DNA of 7,236 nucleotides from Chloroflexota bacterium (GCA_021812735.1 JAKAMV010000520.1:1-7236), one strand, 5' to 3'; positions 1 through 7,073 are shown, numbered from the stretch's first letter. Notes: generated from the letters alone by a model not told the origin. Numbers and translations are program-made.

Positions 1-161
1 ACGTCTACGTGCCGGGCTGCCCGCCGCGCCCCGAGGGGCTCATCTACGGCATGATGAAGCTCCAGCAGCTGATCAAGGAGCGCCGCGGCCGCTGGGCCGA
101 GCGCGCCGTCGGCCCCACCGCGCCGGAACCGGGACGGCCTGGACGAGGCGGCGACGGCTGA
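1..161 (+). CDS. nuoB: NADH-quinone oxidoreductase subunit B, C-terminal fragment
   Basis: Only the last 52 codons are present, read from position 3 to the TGA at 159-161; the start lies outside the window. NuoB is the peripheral-arm subunit of respiratory complex I that carries iron-sulfur cluster N2, the last electron carrier before quinone. The visible piece starts [11 protein letters not shown], the signature around the final N2 cysteine ligand, followed by the usual helix [15 protein letters not shown]. After that comes a short Pro/Gly/Arg-rich tail, typical of poorly conserved NuoB C-termini. In a normal nuo operon nuoC would follow directly. Here no nuoC-like frame follows, so this is either a stand-alone nuoB copy or the end of a rearranged cluster. 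Family assignment is secure from the motif; the operon context is inference. Confidence 0.93.
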   Translation, partial: VYVPGCPPRPEGLIYGMMKLQQLIKERRGRWAERAVGPTAPEPGRPGRGGDG

Positions 162-385
162 CGACTGCCGCCGCCGCGGGGATGAACGTCGTATACGGGG
201 CCGTCACCGGGCATTGCCGCGTGGACACGCACTTCGCGGTCGACAACTTGTACGACGGTGCTGCTGCTCGCGCTGGCGGGGAACGACCTGCTCCGCGCGC
301 ACGAGTCGTTGCCGAGCGCCTGTCCGGGCGGTTCGACGTCCACGTCATCAGTGGTGTCGTCGACGGCGTGGCGCGCGTCACGCGT

Positions 386-631
386 TCAGCGCAGATAGCC
401 CTGGGCCCAGCGGTTGCCTCCGCCGGGGCTGTGCCGGAATCCGCTGAAGCCCCCGTCTCCCTCTGCCATGTCGGCCGGGTCGCGCTGGACGGGCGACTCT
501 CCCCGACCGAAGTCCCCCGGCCACTGGGCCAGGGTCCAGCGCGGGACGTCCGGCTCGTCCGGGACCGGATCGACCCCGGCCCACTGGTAGCGGCTCCATT
601 CGCGATACGTGTGATGCTCGTTGGCTGTCAT
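386..631 (-). CDS. small Trp-rich acidic protein, unknown function
   Basis: An 81-residue protein that I do not recognise. The start chosen is the ATG at 631-629 because AAGGAG lies 8 bases upstream (645-640); a longer frame starting at 670 would run through the promoter. The protein has no cysteine, no signal peptide and no membrane segment. It begins MTANEHHTYREWSRYQW, has five tryptophans (12, 17, 32, 37, 75), an acidic Pro/Asp-rich middle and a Gly-rich C-terminus (GGGNRWAQGYLR). Low complexity and aromatic-Gly patches suggest a flexible or stress-type protein, but that is a guess. The gene is monocistronic, with the tandem-repeat promoter at 663-716 directly upstream, which strongly supports its being real and switched by a response regulator. 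Confidence 0.7.
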   Translation of the reverse strand: MTANEHHTYREWSRYQWAGVDPVPDEPDVPRWTLAQWPGDFGRGESPVQRDPADMAEGDGGFSGFRHSPGGGNRWAQGYLR

Positions 632-974
632 TGGAGGATCTCCTTGTCCTTGTACAGCACGAAGCATCACGGGGCAGGCTGAGAGGGGCGTGATGGGGGC
701 CTGACACCGAGCTGTGAAGTCGCCGTCCCGCCCCGGCGTTCACGACGTTGTCGGCGGTGCCGATGGCGGACATGATGGGCTTGACGAAGCGCGAGTTCTT
801 CGCCGCAGGGCCCGAAGCGGCCGAGGTGCCACCCGTCGCCCGCCGCGGGGTCTGCTGCGCGGCACGCCTGGACGGTGCCGCGCAGCATCCCTCAGCGGGT
901 GGCGAAGAGGTGGTCAGGGCGATGCCGGTAGATCGTCTCCACGGCGTGCCCCGCTCGTCTGCGCCAGTGCCGGC
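632..974. other. gene-free stretch between the small protein and the YHS gene
   Basis: The left end holds the ribosome binding site and repeat promoter of the small minus-strand gene. From about 725 to 974 I see no convincing gene. Several frames stay open on both strands, as expected at this G+C. A plus frame from the ATG at 748 covers about 90 codons but has no clear ribosome binding site and runs antisense into the YHS gene. In the minus direction, short stretches such as ETIYRHRPDHLFATR (ending near 889) and FVKPIMSAIGTADNVVNAG (around 730-790) look protein-like in different frames, possibly decayed coding sequence. No clear terminator with a T-tract was found after the YHS stop. Confidence 0.4.
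663..716 (-). promoter_or_regulatory. tandem 11-bp half-site array with -10 element
   Basis: On the plus strand TGAG, TGAT, TGAC and TGTG start at 680, 691, 702 and 713, an exact 11-bp step. On the minus strand these read CACAG, GTCAG, ATCAC, CTCAG toward the gene at 631. Fifteen bases after the first base of the last CTCAG lies GATGCT (668-663), a plausible -10 of the NANNNT type. A start of transcription near 656 would leave a leader of about 25 bases holding the AAGGAG. No separate -35 box is evident; the last half-site sits at that place, as in OmpR/PhoB-type activated promoters. This is the weakest of the four arrays in half-site conservation, but TGAT--T stands at the same offset as in the 7146 array. 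Confidence 0.55.
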
Positions 975-1160
975 TCAGTGGTGCATGTGGCCGCCGTGCT
1001 CCTCGGCCGGGTGGCCGTAGCGATGGGGGTCCTTCACGAACGTGTCGTGGCAGCCGTGGCTGCAGAAATAGAACGTGCGACCCTCATGCTCCTCTTTCGC
1101 GGCCGCGTCCTCGGGGCGGATCTCCATGCCGCAGATCGGGTCCTTCACCTTGTCGGCCAT
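975..1160 (-). CDS. YHS-domain metal-binding protein
   Basis: A 61-residue protein. Residues 5-48 form a complete YHS domain: DPICGM at 7-12, then YFCSHGCHDTF (31-41) and the closing DPHRY (44-48). YHS domains are small modules, often fused to or encoded beside copper-transporting ATPases, in which the DPxCGM and FCSxxC cysteines are thought to bind metal. Here C10, C33 and C37 are present. The C-terminus HPAEEHGGHMHH is His-rich and probably a further metal-binding tail. The protein has no signal peptide, so it is probably cytoplasmic. The start is fixed by AAAGGAG nine bases upstream of the ATG at 1160-1158. It is the last gene of a minus-strand set headed by a copper-ATPase remnant, which supports a role as a copper (or other soft metal) chaperone or buffer; the metal itself is inferred. 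Confidence 0.9.
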   Translation of the reverse strand: MADKVKDPICGMEIRPEDAAAKEEHEGRTFYFCSHGCHDTFVKDPHRYGHPAEEHGGHMHH

Positions 1161-1231
1161 GTTCGCTGGCTCCTTTCGAGTGGTCGATGACCGTGCCGGC
1201 CGCGACTCGCCCACGGCGAGCCCGACCGTCG

Positions 1232-1978
1232 TTACGTTCCACGTGGCGCTCGGTGAACGCCGAGCGCCGACCGCTCGGACCGGCCGGGGGGCGCACGAAC
1301 CGCCCTCGCCGCTCCCCGGGCCGCCAGCCCCGTTCCCGCCAAGAAGACAGGCCAGGGAAAGGTGCTGGGCGTCCCGCCCGCGAGAATCCGTCCCGCGTCC
1401 CAGGTGAAGCTCAGCACCACGAGCACTCCGCCCGCCAGCCCGGCTCCGACAGCCGCGAGATGGAGGTGCACGGACCGCCCGGCGCGCAGACGGCGGGCCG
1501 CCGTCAGGCCGAACCCGATGAGCGCGACGCTCACGACGACGGGCGCCCAGACCGGGCCCACCCAGGGGACGGGGACGAGAAAGAGGAGGTCCCAGGAGCC
1601 CGGCGACGACGGCCAGCCCGAGAAAAGCCAGAGCCAGCCGTAGTAGCCGATGTCCCACAGACCGAACGCGACGGCCGACCAGGCGAGGCGCTCCGGGCCC
1701 GAGCGGCCGGCCAGCCAGCCGACCGCCGCGAGCATGACCAGCGTGGCGAGCTCGCGGCCGAACTCGATCTGGGCCAGGCCGCCGAGCGATTCCGGGTCGC
1801 GCAGCGGGAAGAGCGTGGCCGGGCTGATGGCGAGCGCGCGCTGCAGGTACAGCACAACGGCGGCCTCGAGGTAGGCCATCGCCGTCGCGTAGACGGCAAC
1901 CGCGAGCGTGCGGGCCAGGAAAGGCGGATCGCTGACGCGCGCGATCGCCCGCCCGTTCGGCACCGGCTCGCCGCTCAC
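1232..1978 (-). CDS. uncharacterised multi-pass membrane protein
   Basis: A 248-residue integral membrane protein with about six hydrophobic segments (roughly residues 22-46, 77-91, 99-119, 130-158, 171-190 and 206-221). Charged residues near or within segments are notable: E38 in AYLEAAVVLYLQ, D109 in FGLWDIGYYGWLW, D194 in SFTWDAGRIL, and FPLRDPE with IEFGREL before segment 2. They look like conserved functional positions, but I cannot name the family. I chose the GTG at 1978-1976 because it overlaps the upstream stop as GTGA, the usual sign of translational coupling; an ATG at 1993 is five codons longer. The tail (about 222-248) is Arg/Ala-rich and probably cytoplasmic. It lies between a hypothetical gene and the YHS gene in the same operon, so a link to metal handling or membrane redox is possible but unproven. 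Confidence 0.8.
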   Translation of the reverse strand: MSGEPVPNGRAIARVSDPPFLARTLAVAVYATAMAYLEAAVVLYLQRALAISPATLFPLRDPESLGGLAQIEFGRELATLVMLAAVGWLAGRSGPERLAWSAVAFGLWDIGYYGWLWLFSGWPSSPGSWDLLFLVPVPWVGPVWAPVVVSVALIGFGLTAARRLRAGRSVHLHLAAVGAGLAGGVLVVLSFTWDAGRILAGGTPSTFPWPVFLAGTGLAARGAARAVRAPPGRSERSALGVHRAPRGT

Positions 1979-2277
1979 GGCGCGTCCCACCATGGCCGCA
2001 GCAGTTGCGGCGCCGGACCGCTGGCGGCCGGACGCGCCCGTGCCTCGACATCGCTGTCGACCTCGATTCCCCCGCGCAGGAAAGCCTCGCCCTGGGCGTC
2101 GGGCGGCAGAGCTCGCCGCCGCAGCCGCAGGAAGGCGCCGGCGAGCGTCGCACGTCCGCCGCGGAACCGGGGCGTCGCGCCAACCCCGTCGGGCACGCCG
2201 TCCCTGTCCGTCGGCGCGATCGCGTCAAGCGTGACGATGCCGGGCGGCCCCTCGGCCGCGACCTCACCCGGCGCCAT
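1975..2277 (-). CDS. hypothetical protein in the copper-linked operon
   Basis: A 100-residue frame whose codons end almost always in G or C, as in the neighbouring genes. It starts at the ATG 2277-2275, overlapping the ATPase remnant by 14 bp, and its TGA overlaps the GTG of the membrane protein by 4 bp. This tight packing is the main support for its being real. The protein has no cysteine, no signal peptide and no obvious membrane segment. It contains an acidic stretch (TDRDGVPDG), a basic stretch (FLRLRRRALPPDAQG) and ends PQLLRPWWDAP. I do not recognise it. No ribosome binding site stands out, so coupled translation from the upstream gene would be needed. It could also be decayed sequence left by the deletion that shortened the upstream ATPase. 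Confidence 0.5.
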   Translation of the reverse strand: MAPGEVAAEGPPGIVTLDAIAPTDRDGVPDGVGATPRFRGGRATLAGAFLRLRRRALPPDAQGEAFLRGGIEVDSDVEARARPAASGPAPQLLRPWWDAP

Positions 2278-2731
2278 AGCGTCGGATCCCCTCGAGTCTC
2301 GTCCGCTTCAGGAGCAGCGCGTTCACCGCGACGAGGAACCGGTTGCGCATGTCGCGCACCATCGCCGCCATGCTCATCCCGGCGCCATGGCCCATCTCGT
2401 GGGCCATGGCGGCCATCTCGCCTGCGGGGTGCCCGGCATCTGGGTGTGCCAGCACGTGGCCGGCGTAGGCTGCTTCGACGGCCGGCGTCTCGTCCCGGCA
2501 GAGATGGCACGGCACGATCTCGCCGCCGCAGGTCCAGCCGAAGTCGCGGATCAGGGTCCCCACGGTGACGGCCCCGATCACCTGGTCGTCATCCCGAACC
2601 GTGACCTGCTGGGCGACCGGGTTCGCCTCGGCGGCGAGCACGCCCGGATGACGGAGCAGGTGCCGCTCGAGCGCACTGGCGCTGCTCGCTCGCAGCAGGC
2701 CGCCAGCCTCGAAGACCGCCTCGGTCGCCAT
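2264..2731 (-). CDS. internally deleted P1B-type copper ATPase (metal-binding N-terminus plus C-terminal tail)
   Basis: A 155-residue protein. Residues 1-66 resemble a degenerate heavy-metal-associated domain (AVFEAGGLLRAS...HPGVLAAEANPVAQQVTV) without the usual CxxC in its first loop. Then come C68, C75 and C78 (CGGEIVPCHLC), a His/Met-rich linker (H92, H96, H101, H111, H115; M106 to M124) and MVRDMRNRFLV, which in full-length P1B ATPases of this kind immediately precedes the first transmembrane helix. Instead of that helix the protein continues AVNALLLKRTRL, which closely resembles the end of the last ATPase helix and its basic tail. The whole transport core (CPC helix, actuator, DKTGT phosphorylation and nucleotide domains, over 500 residues) is absent. 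The junction is around residues 134-136 (2324-2332), where both sides share Val-Ala. The start at 2731 is preferred over 2737 because GGGAGAG (2744-2738) is then six bases away. The frame is intact and could encode a soluble copper buffer; otherwise it is a relic. Confidence 0.75.
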   Translation of the reverse strand: MATEAVFEAGGLLRASSASALERHLLRHPGVLAAEANPVAQQVTVRDDDQVIGAVTVGTLIRDFGWTCGGEIVPCHLCRDETPAVEAAYAGHVLAHPDAGHPAGEMAAMAHEMGHGAGMSMAAMVRDMRNRFLVAVNALLLKRTRLEGIRRYGAG

Positions 2732-2845
2732 CGTCATCTCTCCCGCACGGCAATCCGTTCGCGCCAGTTCTACTACACCGCAGTCGGTGGTGGTTTCAGT
2801 CCTCAACCCGTTGCGTCGGAACGCGAAGGTCGATCGCGAGGACTC

Positions 2846-2888
2846 AGACTGGCCGAGCGAGGTGAGCCCTGCCTGAGCGGGCGCTGAG
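2846..2888 (-). promoter_or_regulatory. tandem 11-bp CTCAG array and -10 driving the minus-strand operon
   Basis: On the plus strand TGAG occurs at 2863, 2874 and 2885, exactly 11 bp apart. Read on the minus strand this is CTCAG, CTCAG, CTCAC, pointing toward the ATPase-remnant operon. CAGTCT (2851-2846) starts 15 bases after the first base of the last half-site and fits NANNNT. Transcription would start near 2839, giving a leader of about 108 bases before the ATG at 2731. That leader contains a small inverted repeat, CACCG-4-CGGTG (2777-2790). Exact direct repeats at helical spacing upstream of a -10 without a -35 box are the mark of OmpR/PhoB-family response regulators; the regulator's identity is unknown. 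Confidence 0.68.
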
Positions 2889-2905
2889 GGAAGTTGCGAA
2901 TCTGG

Positions 2906-2935
2906 CCGTCGGCCAGGCGCTTCCCAGGCCGACGG
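2906..2935. repeat. 9-bp perfect inverted repeat between the divergent arrays
   Basis: CCGTCGGCC (2906-2914) and GGCCGACGG (2927-2935) are exact reverse complements around a 12-base loop. A second, overlapping palindrome, CTGGCCG-T-CGGCCAG, spans 2902-2916, so the left arm can fold two ways. It lies midway between the two divergent response-regulator arrays. There is no T-tract on either side, so a terminator is unlikely; an operator for a dimeric regulator, or a hairpin in a longer transcript, is more plausible. Confidence 0.5.
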
Positions 2936-2952
2936 ATGGCGCCCGTCGATGC

Positions 2953-2995
2953 CTCAGCGGGGGTTCAGTCGAGCCTCAGGTTCCCCGAGCACGGT
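2953..2995 (+). promoter_or_regulatory. tandem 11-bp CTCAG array and -10, rightward
   Basis: CTCAG, TTCAG and CTCAG begin at 2953, 2964 and 2975, an exact 11-bp step. CACGGT (2990-2995) begins 15 bases after the start of the last half-site and fits NANNNT, as in the other three arrays. Transcription would start near 3002. No convincing gene begins there: the next supported gene to the right is metY at 3461, which has its own candidate promoter. The transcript could be a small RNA, an unrecognised short gene, or a long metY leader. The array could also serve the leftward operon as distal sites. Confidence 0.62.
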
Positions 2996-3164
2996 CGCGG
3001 CATCGGGAACGGGTCCGCTTGCGAGGTGGGCGGGCTGGTCCGCGTCGTTCCTCGACTCGATCCTGATCCCGAACGGCCAACCGTACGGCCCGAGGTCGCT
3101 CCTGCATCGCAGTGAGTCGGGTCCGCCTTGCACCCGCGGCGCCGCTACCATGAGGCGGAGTGAG
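2996..3164. other. gene-free stretch downstream of the rightward array
   Basis: No gene can be assigned. Both strands stay open here: the plus frame from 2949 contains ARWAGWSASFLDSILIPNG and ends at 3206. The minus frame, ending at 2954, contains SDLGPYGWPFGIRIESRND. Codon third positions are G/C-rich in both, so composition does not decide between them. Neither has a ribosome binding site or a recognisable motif. It may be the decayed remains of a gene once driven by the 2953-2995 promoter, or noncoding RNA. Confidence 0.35.
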
Positions 3165-3193
3165 TTGCATTGGTCGACACGGTCCTCCATACT
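3165..3193 (+). promoter_or_regulatory. candidate sigma-70-type promoter for metYX
   Basis: TTGCAT (3165-3170) and CATACT (3188-3193) are separated by 17 bases. The match to TTGACA/TATAAT is partial, but this is an AT-rich patch in an otherwise GC-rich region. Transcription would start near 3200-3203, giving a leader of about 260 bases before metY. TACTAG at 3190-3195 is an alternative -10. Confidence 0.4.
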
Positions 3194-3202
3194 AGCGACA
3201 CC

Positions 3203-3274
3203 GTGAGTCAGATCGCCGTCGCCCCGAACATGTGTATGCGCTGGCGGCCCCGCCGTGCGAAGGAAGGGGTCTGA
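3203..3274 (+). CDS. possible leaderless leader peptide of metYX
   Basis: A 23-codon frame opens with GTG at the predicted transcription start and closes with TGA at 3272-3274. It contains Asn-Met-Cys-Met-Arg at codons 9-13 (about 3227-3241). Leader peptides with runs of the regulated amino acid are known for attenuation of sulfur amino acid genes, and leaderless starts are common in high-GC bacteria. Methionine and cysteine codons ahead of a methionine operon fit that idea. However, there is no ribosome binding site, the Met/Cys run is short, and the frame is small enough to occur by chance. Low confidence. Confidence 0.22.
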   Translation: MSQIAVAPNMCMRWRPRRAKEGV

Positions 3275-3300
3275 GGCCACGCGCAGCCTGAACGACAGGT
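3203..3300 (+). ncRNA. structured 5' leader of metYX, possible riboswitch-like element
   Basis: Several pairings can be drawn by eye. GTG (3203-3205) pairs with CAC (3278-3280), CAGA (3209-3212) with TCTG (3270-3273) and CCCC (3222-3225) with GGGG (3266-3269), the last two contiguous on the 3' side. There are local hairpins GGCG/CGCC (3244-3255) and CCTG-AACGA-CAGG (3287-3299). I looked for the conserved cores of SAM-I, SAM-II, SAM-IV, SAH and cobalamin riboswitches and did not find them. The folding was not computed and such short stems are common at high G+C. The case rests mainly on the terminator-like hairpin downstream. Confidence 0.3.
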
Positions 3301-3304
3301 GACG

Positions 3305-3335
3305 CCGGGGCCGCAGATCGGTCCCGGGGCCGCAG
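3305..3335 (+). repeat. 12-bp direct repeat duplicating the 5' arm of the leader hairpin
   Basis: CCGGGGCCGCAG occurs at 3305-3316 and again, identically, at 3324-3335, with seven bases between. The second copy contains the 5' arm of the hairpin at 3329-3356. The first copy could therefore pair with the same 3' arm (CTGCGGC, 3350-3356), giving two mutually exclusive folds. Such duplicated arms are what one expects in a transcription attenuator. Confidence 0.6.
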
Positions 3336-3365
3336 TTCCGAGGGCGGAGCTGCGGCTTCTTGATT
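3329..3365 (+). terminator. terminator-like hairpin in the metYX leader (attenuator)
   Basis: GCCGCAGTTCCG (3329-3340) and CGGAGCTGCGGC (3345-3356) form a 12-bp stem with a single G-U wobble and the loop AGGG, followed at once by TTCTTGATT. This is the best intrinsic-terminator shape in the window. It sits about 100 bases before the metY start, inside the predicted transcript and after no gene, so it most likely acts as a regulated attenuator rather than an ordinary terminator. Confidence 0.6.
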
Positions 3366-3388
3366 CCTCCGGCGGACACGACGGGTAG

Positions 3389-6012
<2,624 letters not shown>

Positions 6013-6057
6013 CCCTCGGCCGCATCACGCCTTGAGGTCGTGGCCGCAAGCTCTCCG

Positions 6058-6078
6058 GTGTCGGCGGTGGGCCGACAC
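6058..6078. repeat. 8-bp perfect inverted repeat upstream of the SHOCT-cupredoxin pair
   Basis: GTGTCGGC (6058-6065) and GCCGACAC (6071-6078) are exact reverse complements around GGTGG. It lies 46 bases after the metX stop and 37 before the next start. There is no T-tract (GGAATTGCGG follows), so it is either a weak terminator for metYX or an operator. GACACGG also recurs at 6074-6080 and 6088-6094, 14 bp apart, which favours a protein-binding site slightly. Confidence 0.5.
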
Positions 6079-6114
6079 GGAATTGCGGACACGGTCTGTA
6101 TAGGAGGTGCTCCC

Positions 6115-6357
6115 ATGATGGGAGGGATCGGCTGGGGCATGGGCCTCGCCGGCTGGTTGTGGATGTTCGGTGGACTGATCCTGTTCGCCGGCCTCGTCGC
6201 GCTCTTCGTGCGCGCCCTGGGCGGCTCGACTGCGCGGGACGACGGCGGCACGCGGCCGCCGGCCACCGCGCTCGACACGCTACGAGAGCGCTTCGCGCGC
6301 GGCGAGATCACCGCGGCCGAGTTCGAAGAGGCCAGGAAGACGCTGGGGTACGCGTGA
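6115..6357 (+). CDS. SHOCT-domain small membrane protein
   Basis: An 80-residue protein. Residues about 8-34 (GMGLAGWLWMFGGLILFAGLVALFV) are one transmembrane segment after a short Gly/Met N-terminus, followed by a polar linker. Residues 53-80 are a SHOCT domain (ALDTLRERFARGEITAAEFEEARKTLG), a short C-terminal two-helix module of unknown molecular role, common on small membrane proteins and thought to mediate oligomerisation or protein contacts. The ATG at 6115 is chosen because AGGAGG (6102-6107) lies seven bases upstream; a longer GTG-start frame from 6040 would include the inverted repeat. Its stop TGA overlaps the ATG of the cupredoxin by one base, so the two are co-translated. In other genomes such proteins often sit beside copper or periplasmic redox genes, which fits here. 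Confidence 0.88.
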   Translation: MMGGIGWGMGLAGWLWMFGGLILFAGLVALFVRALGGSTARDDGGTRPPATALDTLRERFARGEITAAEFEEARKTLGYA

Positions 6358-7073
6358 TGCGCCGCGTGACGCTCGGCCGGCTTGCCGCCGGCCTCCTGGC
6401 GGTCGGTCTCGTCCTGGTCCTCGCCGGCGCCGTCGCGGCCGGGACGGGGCCCGCCGGATCGGCTGCGTGGACGGGATCCGGCGGGGGCTGGGGCTCGCTC
6501 GGCTTCATGGGGCCGGGGCTGATGGGCGGCGGCATGATGGGCGGCGCCAACGGCATGGGCCAGGCCATGGGCGGCGCGCTCGCAGGTCGGGTCGGGCAGC
6601 CGATCTCACAGGCCCAGGCGACCGCCCTGGGGGCCACCGCGCCGGCAGGCGCGACCGTCGACCAGACGGCGAAACGGATCACGTTCCAGACGAGCGACGT
6701 CCGGCTTGCGGTGGTGGCCAGCCCGCCCGGCGGGCCGGACCTGACGTTCCGCATCGCGGGGCTCGTGAACCCGACCATCGTGGTGCCGCGCGGCGCGACG
6801 GTCACGGTGCAGCTCGTCAACGCCGACCCCGACATGAGCCACAACTGGGTGGTGACGAGCGCCCAGCCGCCGTTTTCCTTCATGAGCATGATGACCGGGC
6901 CTGCGTTCAGCGGAGCCTTCTCCGCGCCGCTCGGCGACCCGACGTCGGCCGGCCTGCCGAGCGAGACCATCAGCTTCACGGCCTCGACCGCGGGGACCTA
7001 CACCTACCTGTGCCAGGTCCCGGGCCATGCCGCCCAAGGGATGTACGGCACGTTCGAGGTCGCCGGAGCCTGA
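6357..7073 (+). CDS. secreted cupredoxin (sulfocyanin/rusticyanin-like blue copper protein)
   Basis: A 238-residue exported protein. Residues 1-30 form a signal peptide or membrane anchor (MRRVTLGR then a hydrophobic run ending near AVAAG). Residues 35-80 are Gly/Met-rich (FMGPGLMGGGMMGGANGMGQ), suggesting copper binding. The rest is a plastocyanin-fold domain with all four type-1 copper ligands: H162 in DMSHNWVV, then C219, H224 and M229 in YLCQVPGHAAQGMYG. The C-x4-H-x4-M spacing and the GHAxxGM motif match the rusticyanin/sulfocyanin group. Such proteins shuttle single electrons outside the membrane. There is no lipobox cysteine, so it is either free or held by an uncleaved N-terminal helix. 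It is translationally coupled to the SHOCT protein. The partner oxidase is not in the window. Confidence 0.92.
   Translation: MRRVTLGRLAAGLLAVGLVLVLAGAVAAGTGPAGSAAWTGSGGGWGSLGFMGPGLMGGGMMGGANGMGQAMGGALAGRVGQPISQAQATALGATAPAGATVDQTAKRITFQTSDVRLAVVASPPGGPDLTFRIAGLVNPTIVVPRGATVTVQLVNADPDMSHNWVVTSAQPPFSFMSMMTGPAFSGAFSAPLGDPTSAGLPSETISFTASTAGTYTYLCQVPGHAAQGMYGTFEVAGA

Noticed and set aside
147..172. GGCGGC/GCCGCC stem spanning the nuoB stop as a terminator
   Set aside because: Six-bp stem, 14-base loop and no T-tract; too weak to call.
182..682. 166-codon plus-strand frame after nuoB
   Set aside because: It overlaps the small minus-strand gene, which has a strong ribosome binding site and promoter. 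I considered a BON-like reading of its first half but found no solid motif.
891..917. CTCAG and GTCAG 22 bp apart, resembling the regulator arrays
   Set aside because: The middle unit at 902 is missing and the base at +16 after the last unit is T rather than A, so the shared promoter design is not met.
748..1020. plus-strand frame beginning MSAVPMADMMGLTKREFF
   Set aside because: No good ribosome binding site, no recognisable domain, and it runs antisense into the clear YHS gene.
1187..2887. 566-codon open frame on the plus strand
   Set aside because: It runs antisense through the membrane protein, hypothetical and ATPase-remnant genes. Its translation is Arg/Gly/Ala/Pro-rich without motifs, the usual mirror of GC-rich coding DNA.
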